DNA of 64,000 bases from Paenibacillus sonchi (lineage in GTDB: Bacteria; Bacillota; Bacilli; Paenibacillales; Paenibacillaceae). The stretch lies in assembly GCF_016772475.1 (NCBI RefSeq), contig NZ_CP068595.1:1612001-1676000 (forward strand). The letters run 5' to 3'. Below, in pieces: positions 33,065-41,168 of this stretch. Within the stretch, counting starts at the first letter, position 1. Every line of letters begins with the position of its first letter. The notes beneath the pieces are model-generated. The model was not told where the DNA came from and did not search any database. It saw only the letters and a list, made by a program, of their open reading frames with translations. Position numbers and translations under genes: made by a program.

Positions 33065-35056
33065 TTATTTTGCCAAAGCCCCTGCTGCAGCATCTTCTCC
33101 GCCCAGACGGCCGGAGGTGAAGGAATAACCCAGGCCTACACCGTTGCCGACATAGGTATCATTGAACAATACGCCTTCGGACTCGAGGCCAACCGCATAC
33201 AGCCCCTTGACCGGCACACGTTTGTCATTCAGCACCTGGAACTGGGTATTGACCAGCAACCCGCCGACCGAACCCAGATTGTTGACTTCGGCGATGATCG
33301 CGTAGTATGGACCGCTCTGTCCCATAGGAATCAGGTATTCCTTTGCTTTGCCGAACTCGATATCTACCCCGGTCTTCGTTGCTTCCTGGTATTGGTTGAA
33401 ATCATGTGCAAACACCTCTGCATCCAGACCGGCATTCTGGGCCAGCTCTTCAATAGTGCTGCCTTTGTAGCCATCGCCGTTGGCAACCATGGATTCGAAT
33501 ACCTTGTCCGCATCCTTCCACGGCGTATCCAGCTTGAACTGATCGGCAAAAGTGGCGTAGAATTCCGGCGGCATTCCCGGCAGGGAAGGCGCTTTTACAC
33601 CGTTCATTCCTTTCGCCTTCAAAGCATCGATCTGCGCCTGCGAAATAATGACCAGATGGTAAGCTCCGTTAAAAGCACTGGTATTGGCAGCTGCTACGGA
33701 GGTGAGCGTCGCCGCCTCGTCTCTGAATCTTGCTCCTGAAGGACCGACATTCATCAGGGTAGGCAGGTAGGACAGCATCAGCGGATAGCTGGCTTCGAAC
33801 GGAGTGTATTGAGCCTTCAGCTTCTCCGTGGCTCTGGCCAGGGTCTGATGCAGCATCTGCCCGCCGAAGTTATCAGGAACCTTGGCTCCGGCATCCCAGG
33901 CCATTTTCAGGCCTTCGCCGGTATTCTGGCCGAGTCCTCCGTTAACACCTTCAAAACCGAAGGCCTCTTTGACCATTTCTTTGTTGCCTGCATAGCCTCC
34001 GGTTGCCATAATAATGCTTTTTCCGGTAATTTCAAGCGTCGTGCCGTCTGCTTTCTCGGCAACTACACCGGTCACCTCACCGTTTGCTCCTGTCATCAGC
34101 TTTTTGGCAGTCGTTTCGGTGATTACTTGTCCGCCGCCCTTTTCCACCGAAGCTGCCAGCATCGCCCGCAGTGTGGGCTGGCGTGTTTCGTAGGCCGGAA
34201 GCATATGCAGCTGTTCCCCGGCAAAGTTGATGAAGGTGGTTTTGTAGCCTTTTTTGTTCAGCCAGTCATAGGTTTCCCCCGACTTCGTTACATACTGGCG
34301 GATCGCCGCCGCATCGACTCTCCAGTGGTTATTCACAATCCAGTCGGAGATTTCCTTTTCCACACTCACTTTAAGCCCGCTGCTGACCGCAGCCGAGGAA
34401 TTGTAGAACTTGCCCGCCCAGGACAGGTTGCTTGCTCCGCCAATGGTGGCTGTTTTCTCAATAATAATAACCTTGGCCCCTTTGTCCGCCGCTGATACGG
34501 CTGCTGAAACACCGGATGCCCCTGCGCCTACAACAACAACATCCGCCGACAGCTGCTCGGTTTTGCCTTCACCGGCTTTGGCTACCTTCCGGGACTTGAA
34601 TGCTTCTACGTTGCCGCCTGCCTGCTTCAGTGCATCCTCAACAGCAGTCAGAATGGCCGCGCTGGATTCGGAAGCCCCGCTGACCGCATCAATCGCAAGC
34701 GTCTGGCCTGAGATGATCTCATCCTTGATCTTGTTGATCGCTTCGACACCGATTCCGGCCGTCTCTTTCTGGTTGAGCACCTTGATGTCGGTGATTGTGG
34801 ATTGGGCATCCAGGGTAACCTCCACCTGAATTTTTCCGTCTTTTCCATCGGCCTCCGCCTTATAGGTTCCTGCTTTAAAAGAAGCCGGCACCCCGTTGTC
34901 ATCCCCCGCCTGCTGAGTCGCCTCAGGCGACGCCGACGGCTGCTCGGAAGCTGCCGGTTCAGCAGTATTATTGCCGCTGCAGCCGCTGATCAGCGACAGC
35001 ATCATGATGAGGCACACGGATAATGTGAATATTTTGCTCTGTGCTTGCTTGCGCAT
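33065..35056 (-). CDS. Flavocytochrome c-like FAD lipoprotein with FMN-binding domain (fumarate reductase/urocanate reductase type)
   Basis: 663 residues. A lipoprotein signal ends at the lipobox LISGC. An FMN_bind domain (about 60-140) follows, with DAVSGASESSAAI in place of the usual SGAT attachment motif. The rest is an FAD-binding reductase: VVVVGAGASGVSAAVSAADKGAKV, MATGGYAG and the C-terminal GLYAVGLESEGVLFN. Related proteins reduce fumarate, urocanate or similar enoates at the cell surface using electrons passed through FMN. ATG 35056 follows GGGGGAGA. The gene is driven by a MerR-type promoter at 35125-35155, and the MerR gene is immediately upstream. Confidence 0.88.
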   Translation of the reverse strand: MRKQAQSKIFTLSVCLIMMLSLISGCSGNNTAEPAASEQPSASPEATQQAGDDNGVPASFKAGTYKAEADGKDGKIQVEVTLDAQSTITDIKVLNQKETAGIGVEAINKIKDEIISGQTLAIDAVSGASESSAAILTAVEDALKQAGGNVEAFKSRKVAKAGEGKTEQLSADVVVVGAGASGVSAAVSAADKGAKVIIIEKTATIGGASNLSWAGKFYNSSAAVSSGLKVSVEKEISDWIVNNHWRVDAAAIRQYVTKSGETYDWLNKKGYKTTFINFAGEQLHMLPAYETRQPTLRAMLAASVEKGGGQVITETTAKKLMTGANGEVTGVVAEKADGTTLEITGKSIIMATGGYAGNKEMVKEAFGFEGVNGGLGQNTGEGLKMAWDAGAKVPDNFGGQMLHQTLARATEKLKAQYTPFEASYPLMLSYLPTLMNVGPSGARFRDEAATLTSVAAANTSAFNGAYHLVIISQAQIDALKAKGMNGVKAPSLPGMPPEFYATFADQFKLDTPWKDADKVFESMVANGDGYKGSTIEELAQNAGLDAEVFAHDFNQYQEATKTGVDIEFGKAKEYLIPMGQSGPYYAIIAEVNNLGSVGGLLVNTQFQVLNDKRVPVKGLYAVGLESEGVLFNDTYVGNGVGLGYSFTSGRLGGEDAAAGALAK

Positions 35057-35124
35057 TGGTTCTCCCCCTGTATGGTTGGTATGCAGCCCCTTTCTCTCTG
35101 GAAGGACCGCCGGACTACGCACAG

Positions 35125-35155
35125 AGTGTAAACCTTGGTGCGGCACCAAGGTCAA
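35125..35155 (-). promoter_or_regulatory. MerR-type promoter with 19-bp spacer
   Basis: On the minus strand the -35 TTGACC (35155-35150) and -10 TACACT (35130-35125) are separated by exactly 19 bp. That spacer lies within the 21-bp palindrome 35132-35152, whose arms are ACCTTGGTG and CACCAAGGT. Over-long spacers containing a palindrome are the hallmark of MerR activation by DNA distortion. Confidence 0.85.
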
Positions 35156-35161
35156 TGAATG

Positions 35162-35983
35162 TTATGTGAAATTATTCTCAAGAGGGATGTCGATCTCCAG
35201 ATAGGTTTGATTGCCCCTGCTCATTCGTTCGGTGAACAGAATCTTGCCGCGGATATCACCGGTGATGGCGAGGCCTTTTGCCCGGGCATAATCCAGCATG
35301 AATTGAAAGGACTCCCGGCCAAGCTCCTTCTCATACGAGCTGGCAATGACTGCGGATATGCAGGTGGACGGCTCGATATACTCCATACTCTCATTCACGC
35401 CGACCTCCAGCTTCTGCTGATCCGTCTCCAGCAGGGCCAGCCCCCAGCTGTATTCCAGCTCCGCCGTTCCCAGGACGCTCTCCGGGTTTTCGATTCTGAA
35501 AGAATAGAATGTGAAGGGAAGCAGCTCCATCCAAGCCTGAACCGTCCGTTTCAGACACTCCTTCTGCAGCAGCTGATTTTTGTCGGTCTGCTGAATACGG
35601 TACATGCCCGGCACCTCTCTGATCCGGCAGGTATAAAGGGCTTCCCCGATCCGCCCAAGCTCCGCGTGGATCTCATTGATTTTGTCCAGCAGCATGACAC
35701 TGCGCCTAATCTCCTCTTCCAGCTGCTGCCGTGCGCCGGCAATAGACTGGATGACCTGCTCCGCAGGGGCATCGTTGATCAGCCCGGCTACATCCTGCAG
35801 CGGAATCTGCATACTCCGGTACCACCGGCTCGACAATAAATTTCTCGCATCCAAATCACTGAAATAACGGTAGTTATTGTGTTGATCCTTCATCGGGCGC
35901 ACAATATCATGCTTCTCATAGAGCCGCAAGGTATCCGCCGTCACACCCAGAATCGAGGCAAATTCTCCGATAGAATATTTCAT
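35162..35983 (-). CDS. MerR-family regulator with C-terminal effector domain
   Basis: 273 residues. The N-terminal MerR helix-turn-helix and wing read YSIGEFASILGVTADTLRLYEKHDIV and NNYRYFSDLDARNLL. A coiled helix (about 80-115) links to a C-terminal GyrI-like effector-binding region, as in BmrR-type sensors of organic ligands. No Cys cluster for metals is evident. It ends six bases before the operator of the flavin lipoprotein gene, which it should activate in the presence of its ligand. Confidence 0.87.
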   Translation of the reverse strand: MKYSIGEFASILGVTADTLRLYEKHDIVRPMKDQHNNYRYFSDLDARNLLSSRWYRSMQIPLQDVAGLINDAPAEQVIQSIAGARQQLEEEIRRSVMLLDKINEIHAELGRIGEALYTCRIREVPGMYRIQQTDKNQLLQKECLKRTVQAWMELLPFTFYSFRIENPESVLGTAELEYSWGLALLETDQQKLEVGVNESMEYIEPSTCISAVIASSYEKELGRESFQFMLDYARAKGLAITGDIRGKILFTERMSRGNQTYLEIDIPLENNFT

Positions 35984-36140
35984 AAAAGCCCCCCAGCTTT
36001 GCAGCTCTATCTTATCCTGTGTTTTATGATAGAGGGTTTCCGCAGGGGGTTTTGTGGATTATGTCACATGGAGAGGACGAATCTATCGTTGATCGTTTAT
36101 ACTAAAAAATACAAGAACCTACGATTGGGAAGTGAACCTC

Positions 36141-37247
36141 ATGAATTTGGCGGAGAAGGTGGCGGCCCTTCCTTTATCTCCCGGGGTCTACCTGATGAAG
36201 GACAGTCTGGGCCATATTATCTATGTCGGCAAAGCCAAACAGCTGAAGAAGCGGGTCCAGTCCTACTTTTATAACGCCAAGGGCCATTCCCCTAAAGTAA
36301 AGCAGCTGGTCAGAAACATCCGGGACCTCGATTACAAGCTGACCGATACGGAGTTTGAAGCCTTCATGCTGGAGTGCCAGCTGATCAAAGAAATCAAGCC
36401 GATGTATAATAAAAAAATGAAAAACCCGCTCGCCTACAGCTATATCGTGATTCGCACGGATACTGCCTACCGGCAGCTGGCGGTGACCTATGACCCGGCT
36501 GAGTATGGGGACAGCCTGTATTTCGGCCCTTATACCAGCAGAAGCACGGTTGAGCGGGCGGTGCAGGGAATTAAAGAAAGCCAGAGAATCCTTTGCAGCA
36601 CACCCCATGCCAGGAACGCGCTTTGTCTTAATCACTCGCTGGGTCTATGCCTCGGTATGTGCGGGGGCGGGGAGGCGCTGGAGCGGTACGAAGGGATTAT
36701 TGACAGTGTGGCCGGGCTGCTCAACGGGAATGATCCCCGTATTCTGGAGGAGCTTCAGCAGCGGATGGATCTGGCCGCAGAGAATTTCGAGTTCGAAACC
36801 GCCGCCAAATACCGCGATTATTGCACAGCCGTCCGCTCCCTGCTGCAGAAGGAGAAGGTGATCGGCTTCACCGAGCAGAACAAAAACATCGTGGTGCTGG
36901 AGCCAATGCAGGAGCAGGTGCTCAAGCTGATCCTGATCCGGGGCAGCGAGATTCTAGACCGCGCCAGGCTGGACGCCGGGCAGATGAACGCAGAGCAGCT
37001 GTGCGGGATCATACAGTCCGCCGTCCAGGACAGCTTCAGCAAGCCTCCGCACGGAGAGCCGGGTGAAATCAGCCGCCATAAGCTGGATGAAGCCCAGATC
37101 ATATACAGCTATCTGACAGGCAGCTCCGGAAGCTATTCTGTGATTCCTCAGGAATGGCTGGAGGCCGGGGACGGCGCGGCAGTTGCTGAAGCGGTCCGGG
37201 CTCTGCTGGGAGGCTATTTCGAAGCCGCGCCAGCTAAGCAGCGGTAA
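36141..37247 (+). CDS. Short UvrC homologue (GIY-YIG plus UVR domain)
   Basis: 368 residues against about 600 for UvrC. The GIY-YIG nuclease domain is intact: SPGVYLMKDSLGHIIYVGKAKQLKKRVQSYF with the catalytic Arg, and the Glu near TDTEFEAFMLEC. It continues with the UvrC sequence YFGPYTSRSTVERAV, a Cys-rich patch (CLNHSLGLCLGMCGG) and a UVR helix hairpin (LQQRMDLAAENFEFETAAKYRDYC). The C-terminal RNase-H-like nuclease and HhH domains of UvrC are absent. It may act like Cho, making only one incision, or serve another process. ATG 36141 and GTG 36132 are both possible starts. Confidence 0.85.
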   Translation: MNLAEKVAALPLSPGVYLMKDSLGHIIYVGKAKQLKKRVQSYFYNAKGHSPKVKQLVRNIRDLDYKLTDTEFEAFMLECQLIKEIKPMYNKKMKNPLAYSYIVIRTDTAYRQLAVTYDPAEYGDSLYFGPYTSRSTVERAVQGIKESQRILCSTPHARNALCLNHSLGLCLGMCGGGEALERYEGIIDSVAGLLNGNDPRILEELQQRMDLAAENFEFETAAKYRDYCTAVRSLLQKEKVIGFTEQNKNIVVLEPMQEQVLKLILIRGSEILDRARLDAGQMNAEQLCGIIQSAVQDSFSKPPHGEPGEISRHKLDEAQIIYSYLTGSSGSYSVIPQEWLEAGDGAAVAEAVRALLGGYFEAAPAKQR

Positions 37248-37262
37248 AAAAATCCCAGAACA

Positions 37263-37303
37263 AAAACGGCTGTGCCGTCCTCCACGGGACAGCGCAGCCG
37301 TCT
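37263..37303 (+). terminator. Terminator of the short UvrC-like gene
   Basis: Arms ACGGCTGTGCCGTCC and GGGACAGCGCAGCCGT pair with two small irregularities, 16 bp after the stop. The T tract is poor. Confidence 0.6.
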
Positions 37304-37356
37304 TGGTTCTAGCGTTACCTGGAGAACGATTCCCCATGAATCCTACGGCAACTCTT

Positions 37357-37490
37357 TAAGTGGAAAAAGGGACACTAATTCAGCTCATTTCGCCATTGGA
37401 CAAGAAATATAGCCCAGTTAGGTTTACTTTTTCCACTTCAATCTCAGGATTTCTTAATTTCCGGAAAAATAAGTTCCCTTTTTCCAACTA
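37357..37490. repeat. Dispersed repeat family B, cluster 2
   Basis: A forward copy begins AGTGGAAAAAGGGACACTAA at 37359. Reverse copies occur at 37418-37438 and 37467-37489 (CTTTTTCCAACT). These match the cluster at 29.7 kb. Confidence 0.65.
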
Positions 37491-37579
37491 GCACCTGCGA
37501 AGAACCGGTAAGTAAATTGCTAGTTGGAATTAGGATATTTAGACCGGCTACCCCCTCAGAACCCGGCCTTCCCCGTCCC

Positions 37580-37850
37580 AGTAACGGTATTTCTTCCGTT
37601 GTTTCTGGGCTAACCACCCTTCGCTACTCCAACAACGGTATTTCTGCCGTTGTTTCCGGGCCAGCTGGCATTCAGCGCTCCAACAACGGTATTTCTGCCG
37701 TTGTTTCCGGGCCAGCTGGCCTTCGACGCCCCAACAACGGTATTTCTGCCGTTGTTTCCGGGCCAGCTGCCTTCGACGCCCCAACAACGGTATTTCTGCC
37801 GTTGTTTCCGGGCCAGCTGGCCTTCGCCGCTCCAGTAACGGCATTCAATC
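37580..37850. repeat. Tandem array of 51-bp palindromic units, family A
   Basis: Five full units and a partial sixth begin (AACGG) at 37583, 37634, 37685, 37736, 37786 and 37837, giving a 50-51 bp period. Each has arms AACAACGG and CCGTTGTT (the first and last are degenerate) and a linker containing TCCGGGCCAGCTGGC. Linkers are nearly identical, so this is a satellite-like array and not a CRISPR. No cas gene is near. With family B it fills the 37304-37930 gap; no gene was seen. Confidence 0.92.
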
Positions 37851-37930
37851 AAAAAGCACTTATCCCCAACCTTATACACATCTTACCCACATTATCCACA
37901 CTAGAAGGAAATCGGAATTTCCTAAATAGA

Positions 37931-37975
37931 AAAAGGCTTCCCGCCGGTCCATTGACCGTCTGCGGGAAGCCTCTT
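37931..37975 (-). terminator. Terminator of the QorB-like gene
   Basis: Arms AGGCTTCCCGC and GCGGGAAGCCT, perfect over 11 bp, followed on the minus strand by TTTTTC. Confidence 0.8.
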
Positions 37976-38050
37976 CATTATAATAGGATAAGCTATCTAT
38001 GCTTATCCGGCCCGCCTTCCGGCGGGGTAAGGCCGGACGTGTCTTAGGCC

Positions 38051-38908
38051 TTAATTCCCCAGCAAATCCTTTACACCTTCACTAAGCCGTGTAAGCGGGC
38101 GTTGCAGCAGCTTCGTGAAATCGCTGCTGGCGATGTCCAGCGCGCCTTCGCGGATCGCTTGTTGAATAGCGACTACAATCGGGAGTGCAGCTTCCGGTAC
38201 GCCTGCTTTTGCCATAATATCGGCATACGCGGCATCATCCACCTGCTGAACCAGAACCTCCTTGCCCAGCAGCTTGCCGACAACTGCTGCCAGCTCAGCC
38301 TGTGTTGCCGGTGTGCCTGACAATTCGTATACGGTATTCTCATGGCCTTCGCCCGCCAATACAGCTGCTGCCGCTTCTGCATAATCACGGCGGGTTGCCC
38401 AGCCCACCTTGCCGTCGCCAGCCGAGGTCACCCATGGGGCTCCGGCTTGAACTGCCTGAATGGAGCCAACCTCATTCTCCAGATACCAGTTATTGCGCAG
38501 GAAGGAGTACGGAATCCCGGATTCACGGATGAACTCCTCGGTCGCACGGTGAACCAGTGCCAGGAACAGTGAGCTGCTGTCGGCATGACCGACACTGGTA
38601 TAGACGATGAAGCCGACTTTCGCGCGCACTGCGGCATCAACCGCAGCCTTGTGCTGGCGGATCCGTGTGTCGTTGTCCCCGTCAGCTGACACGATCAGCA
38701 GCCGGTCCACACCGGCAAATGCTGTATCAAGTGTCTCCGGCTGGTCGAAATCACCATGACGGACGTCTACTCCGCGTGTGCGGAGATTGTCCGCTTTTTC
38801 CGGGTTTCTGACGCTGACTACCAGGTTTTCTGCCGCTACTGACTTCAGTAAAGTTTCGGCCACGATGGAACCAAAGTGTCCGGTGGCTCCTGTTAATGCA
38901 ATCTTCAT
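38051..38908 (-). CDS. NAD(P)H-binding quinone oxidoreductase-like protein (QorB/NmrA type)
   Basis: 285 residues, collinear with the QorB/YtfG family: IALTGATGHFGSIVAETLL, VRNPEKADNLRTRGVDVRHGDF, IVYTSVGHADSS, YSFLRNNWYLEN and the C-terminal LTRLSEGVKDLL. Members use NADPH to reduce quinones. ATG 38908 is used because AGGAGG lies 8 bases upstream. A 7-bp inverted repeat of HxlR/YodB type sits 78 bp upstream, suggesting electrophile-inducible expression by a regulator encoded elsewhere. Confidence 0.85.
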   Translation of the reverse strand: MKIALTGATGHFGSIVAETLLKSVAAENLVVSVRNPEKADNLRTRGVDVRHGDFDQPETLDTAFAGVDRLLIVSADGDNDTRIRQHKAAVDAAVRAKVGFIVYTSVGHADSSSLFLALVHRATEEFIRESGIPYSFLRNNWYLENEVGSIQAVQAGAPWVTSAGDGKVGWATRRDYAEAAAAVLAGEGHENTVYELSGTPATQAELAAVVGKLLGKEVLVQQVDDAAYADIMAKAGVPEAALPIVVAIQQAIREGALDIASSDFTKLLQRPLTRLSEGVKDLLGN

Positions 38909-38985
38909 TTCTTTTCCTCCTAAAGTAAATATCATTTATAGTCGTTCCTGCGGAGGCCGGGGGCGGCGGCTGCAGATTTTCTCCC

Positions 38986-39004
38986 TGTAACTAATATAGT
39001 TACA
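38986..39004. promoter_or_regulatory. Palindromic operator upstream of the QorB-like gene
   Basis: TGTAACT and AGTTACA form a perfect 7-bp inverted repeat with spacer AATAT. Size and A/T-rich centre fit HxlR-family operators, which control quinone-detoxification genes. No such regulator is adjacent. Confidence 0.6.
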
Positions 39005-39176
39005 AGTTAATGAAATGTCAAATAAAAAAACGGCTCATTGAAGAGCGCGCTTCTATTTTTCATGTCACCGTATGGCCTGTAGAACTGAACCCGTCATGAT
39101 ATTTGTTAGGATTGCCGGTTTTTGTTATTCTTAATTGAAAAAAAGAAATGATCTGCAATCAGAAAGGTTCTGCGCC

Positions 39177-40022
39177 ATGTCTAAACCAAGAGCAAGCATT
39201 TACAACCGATATATCCCTGCCGTCACTCCACCGCTAGAGTTCAGCGGCTCCGCCTATTGGCTGATTTTTCATTCCGGCAAGCTGCTGGTTACCGAAAACG
39301 CCGGGATCACCGGCATTCCATTCGTACCTGCGCTTGAGCAGCTATCCATGGCTCCCTTAAGAACCCTGTATCTGGGGACCTTTGAAGGGATCGCCAGCTT
39401 CGCCGCACAAGTCCCGGCAGAAACGCCTGAGCCGGAAGGGATGGCCTTCCGCCCGCTGCGCTCCTTGTACGAATCTCTGGATGAAGATCTGTTCCATCTC
39501 GCAGGCAAGGGCATTCAGATGCTGGCCTGGGATGAAACCCACCAGTTCTGCGGCAGATGCGGGACCGCCACCGAGCTGGCGCAGGCCGAGCACTCACGCA
39601 GTTGTCCGGCCTGCGGACTGGTCAGCTATCCCCGGATTGCCCCGGCGGTCATTACCGCGATTCTTAAGGACAACCGGATTCTGCTCGCACACTCCCCGCA
39701 TTTTGTGAACAATATGTACGGGCTGATTGCCGGATTCGTGGAGCCGGGCGAAACGCTGGAGGACTGTGTACAGCGTGAGACTATGGAGGAAGTCGGCATC
39801 AAGGTCAAGAATATCCGCTATTTCGCCAGCCAGCAGTGGCCTTTTCCCCACTCTCTGATGGTAGGCTTTCTGGCCGAATATGAGAGCGGAGAAATTACCG
39901 TGGATGGGGAGGAGCTTGACCATGCCGACTGGTTCGAACTGGACCGCCTGCCTGTCATTCCGTCCCCTGTCAGCATTGCCCGCAAACTGATCGACTGGGT
40001 AGTCGAAAACCATACTAACTGA
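39177..40022 (+). CDS. nudC: NAD+ diphosphatase NudC (Nudix hydrolase)
   Basis: 281 residues. The zinc ribbon is CGRCG followed 14 residues later by CPACG. The Nudix box fits exactly: GFVEPGETLEDCVQRETMEE then VGI. The NudC-specific sequence SQQWPFPHSLM follows. It hydrolyses NAD+/NADH to NMN and AMP and can remove NAD caps from RNA. ATG 39177 has AGAAAGG 9 bases upstream. The 3' end overlaps the convergent oxidoreductase gene by 8 bp. Confidence 0.95.
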   Translation: MSKPRASIYNRYIPAVTPPLEFSGSAYWLIFHSGKLLVTENAGITGIPFVPALEQLSMAPLRTLYLGTFEGIASFAAQVPAETPEPEGMAFRPLRSLYESLDEDLFHLAGKGIQMLAWDETHQFCGRCGTATELAQAEHSRSCPACGLVSYPRIAPAVITAILKDNRILLAHSPHFVNNMYGLIAGFVEPGETLEDCVQRETMEEVGIKVKNIRYFASQQWPFPHSLMVGFLAEYESGEITVDGEELDHADWFELDRLPVIPSPVSIARKLIDWVVENHTN

Positions 40023-40599
40023 CTGTCTTGAAATACTGATAGATCCGCTCCAGCTTCTGGGCGTGCTTGCCCCGCTTGCTCTCCATGCTGCCGAACTCAA
40101 AGAACTTAACTTTGCGGATGCCCACGAAGTTGAACAGCGCCTTGCGCATTAACACCTTGTGCGCATTATGCAGCATCAGCAGCGGATAGTGGGTTGGACC
40201 CTGCATGGTGGAAATGCACACTACCGACTTCCCCTTCAGCAGCCCTTCCGGCAGCAGTCCGCCCTTATCCCGGTATGCGAACCCCGAGGCAAACATCTGG
40301 TCTATATACCCCATAAGCATAGCTGGCGGCCGCCCCCACCAGATGGGGTAGACCAGTACGACCTTATCCGCCCACAGCAGCTGCTCCCTGTATTTAGCCA
40401 GTGCGGGATCACTGTGCATGTCCCTTCTCCGCTTGTGCTCATTAAATACAAGCACCGGATTAAATCCCTCCTCATACAAATCAAGCACCTGAATCTCTGC
40501 CACCTTCGCATTTTCCCGGCTCCCCCGAAGCACCTCCTGCAAAAAGGCATAGCTTAGACTCTGATGATTCGGATGGGTATAGATAATCAATGTATTCAT
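40015..40599 (-). CDS. NAD(P)H oxidoreductase, flavodoxin-like fold (KefF/NQO type)
   Basis: 194 residues. The FMN-binding N-terminus is TLIIYTHPNHQSLSYAFLQ. The WADKVVLVYPIWWGRPPAMLMGYIDQMF stretch is diagnostic of the family. It transfers electrons from NAD(P)H to quinones or similar acceptors in the cytosol. AAAGGAG precedes the ATG. It is divergent from a MarR regulator, and three identical-type 14-bp operators fill the spacer. Confidence 0.9.
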   Translation of the reverse strand: MNTLIIYTHPNHQSLSYAFLQEVLRGSRENAKVAEIQVLDLYEEGFNPVLVFNEHKRRRDMHSDPALAKYREQLLWADKVVLVYPIWWGRPPAMLMGYIDQMFASGFAYRDKGGLLPEGLLKGKSVVCISTMQGPTHYPLLMLHNAHKVLMRKALFNFVGIRKVKFFEFGSMESKRGKHAQKLERIYQYFKTVS

Positions 40600-40615
40600 G
40601 CCGCCACTCCTTTAA

Positions 40616-40684
40616 TTATCATTTGATAACGAAAGGGTATCACGGTTTTATTTTAGTTGTCAAATGATAATTGTTATTTGATAA
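40616..40684. promoter_or_regulatory. Three 14-bp MarR-type operators
   Basis: TTATCATTTGATAA (40616-40629), TTGTCAAATGATAA (40657-40670) and TTGTTATTTGATAA (40671-40684) share the form TTrTyA-WW-TGATAA. The last two are adjacent. The first is perfectly symmetric in its arms. They occupy the gap between the divergent oxidoreductase and MarR genes. Confidence 0.8.
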
Positions 40685-40718
40685 TGTTTTTGTTAAGGTT
40701 TCTTTTGAGGTGAACTTT

Positions 40719-41149
40719 ATGGACAACGAATTATTTCAGAAATTTGTAGCTTTTACGACTGCCGTCCATCAAATTACAAGTGATATCAGCAAAGATATCA
40801 AATCCGAAGCACTGACCCCCCTTCAATATAAAATTCTCGAATATATCGCCGTCAGCCAGCCCGTCACCCTCAGCGAGATCAGCGATTGCATGCATATGTC
40901 GATGCCGAACACCAGCCGTGAGCTGAAGAAGCTCAGCGAGAAGCAGCTATGCGATAAAATCACCGATCCCGCCGACCGCCGCAAGCAGGGGATTACCCTC
41001 TCCCCGCCGGAGAGGCCATGATGAACGAAGCGTTTCAGCATATCGCCATCCGGTTCACCGAACGGATCGGCGATTTAACCGGAGAGCAGCGCAAAGAGAT
41101 CGAGCGGGCGCTCGATCTGCTGCAGGAAAAGGTATTTTACTTGAGGTAA
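40719..41149 (+). pseudogene. MarR-family regulator, frameshifted near the C-terminus
   Basis: From ATG 40719 (GAGGTG upstream) the frame gives a MarR winged helix: LTPLQYKILEYIAVSQPVTL, HMSMPNTSRELKKLSEKQL and the wing DPADRRKQGITLS. It then ends early as PPERP. In another frame the sequence continues PAGEAMMNEAFQHIAIRF to a stop at 41149, the normal C-terminal dimer helix. One extra C in the C4 run 41002-41005 joins them into 143 residues; 431 bp is one short of a multiple of three. It presumably represses itself and the oxidoreductase through the operators at 40616-40684. Confidence 0.85.
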
Positions 41150-41168
41150 ACCAACATGGAATTAACAA

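Noticed and set aside
37548..37844. Open frame of about 98 codons with repeated WxxNNGRNTVVG-like peptides
   Set aside because: It is a translation of the tandem DNA repeat, has no ribosome binding site, and several frames of the array are open.
37580..37850. CRISPR array suggested by regularly spaced palindromic repeats
   Set aside because: The segments between palindromes are nearly identical rather than unique, unit length is 51 bp with no leader, and no cas gene is present.
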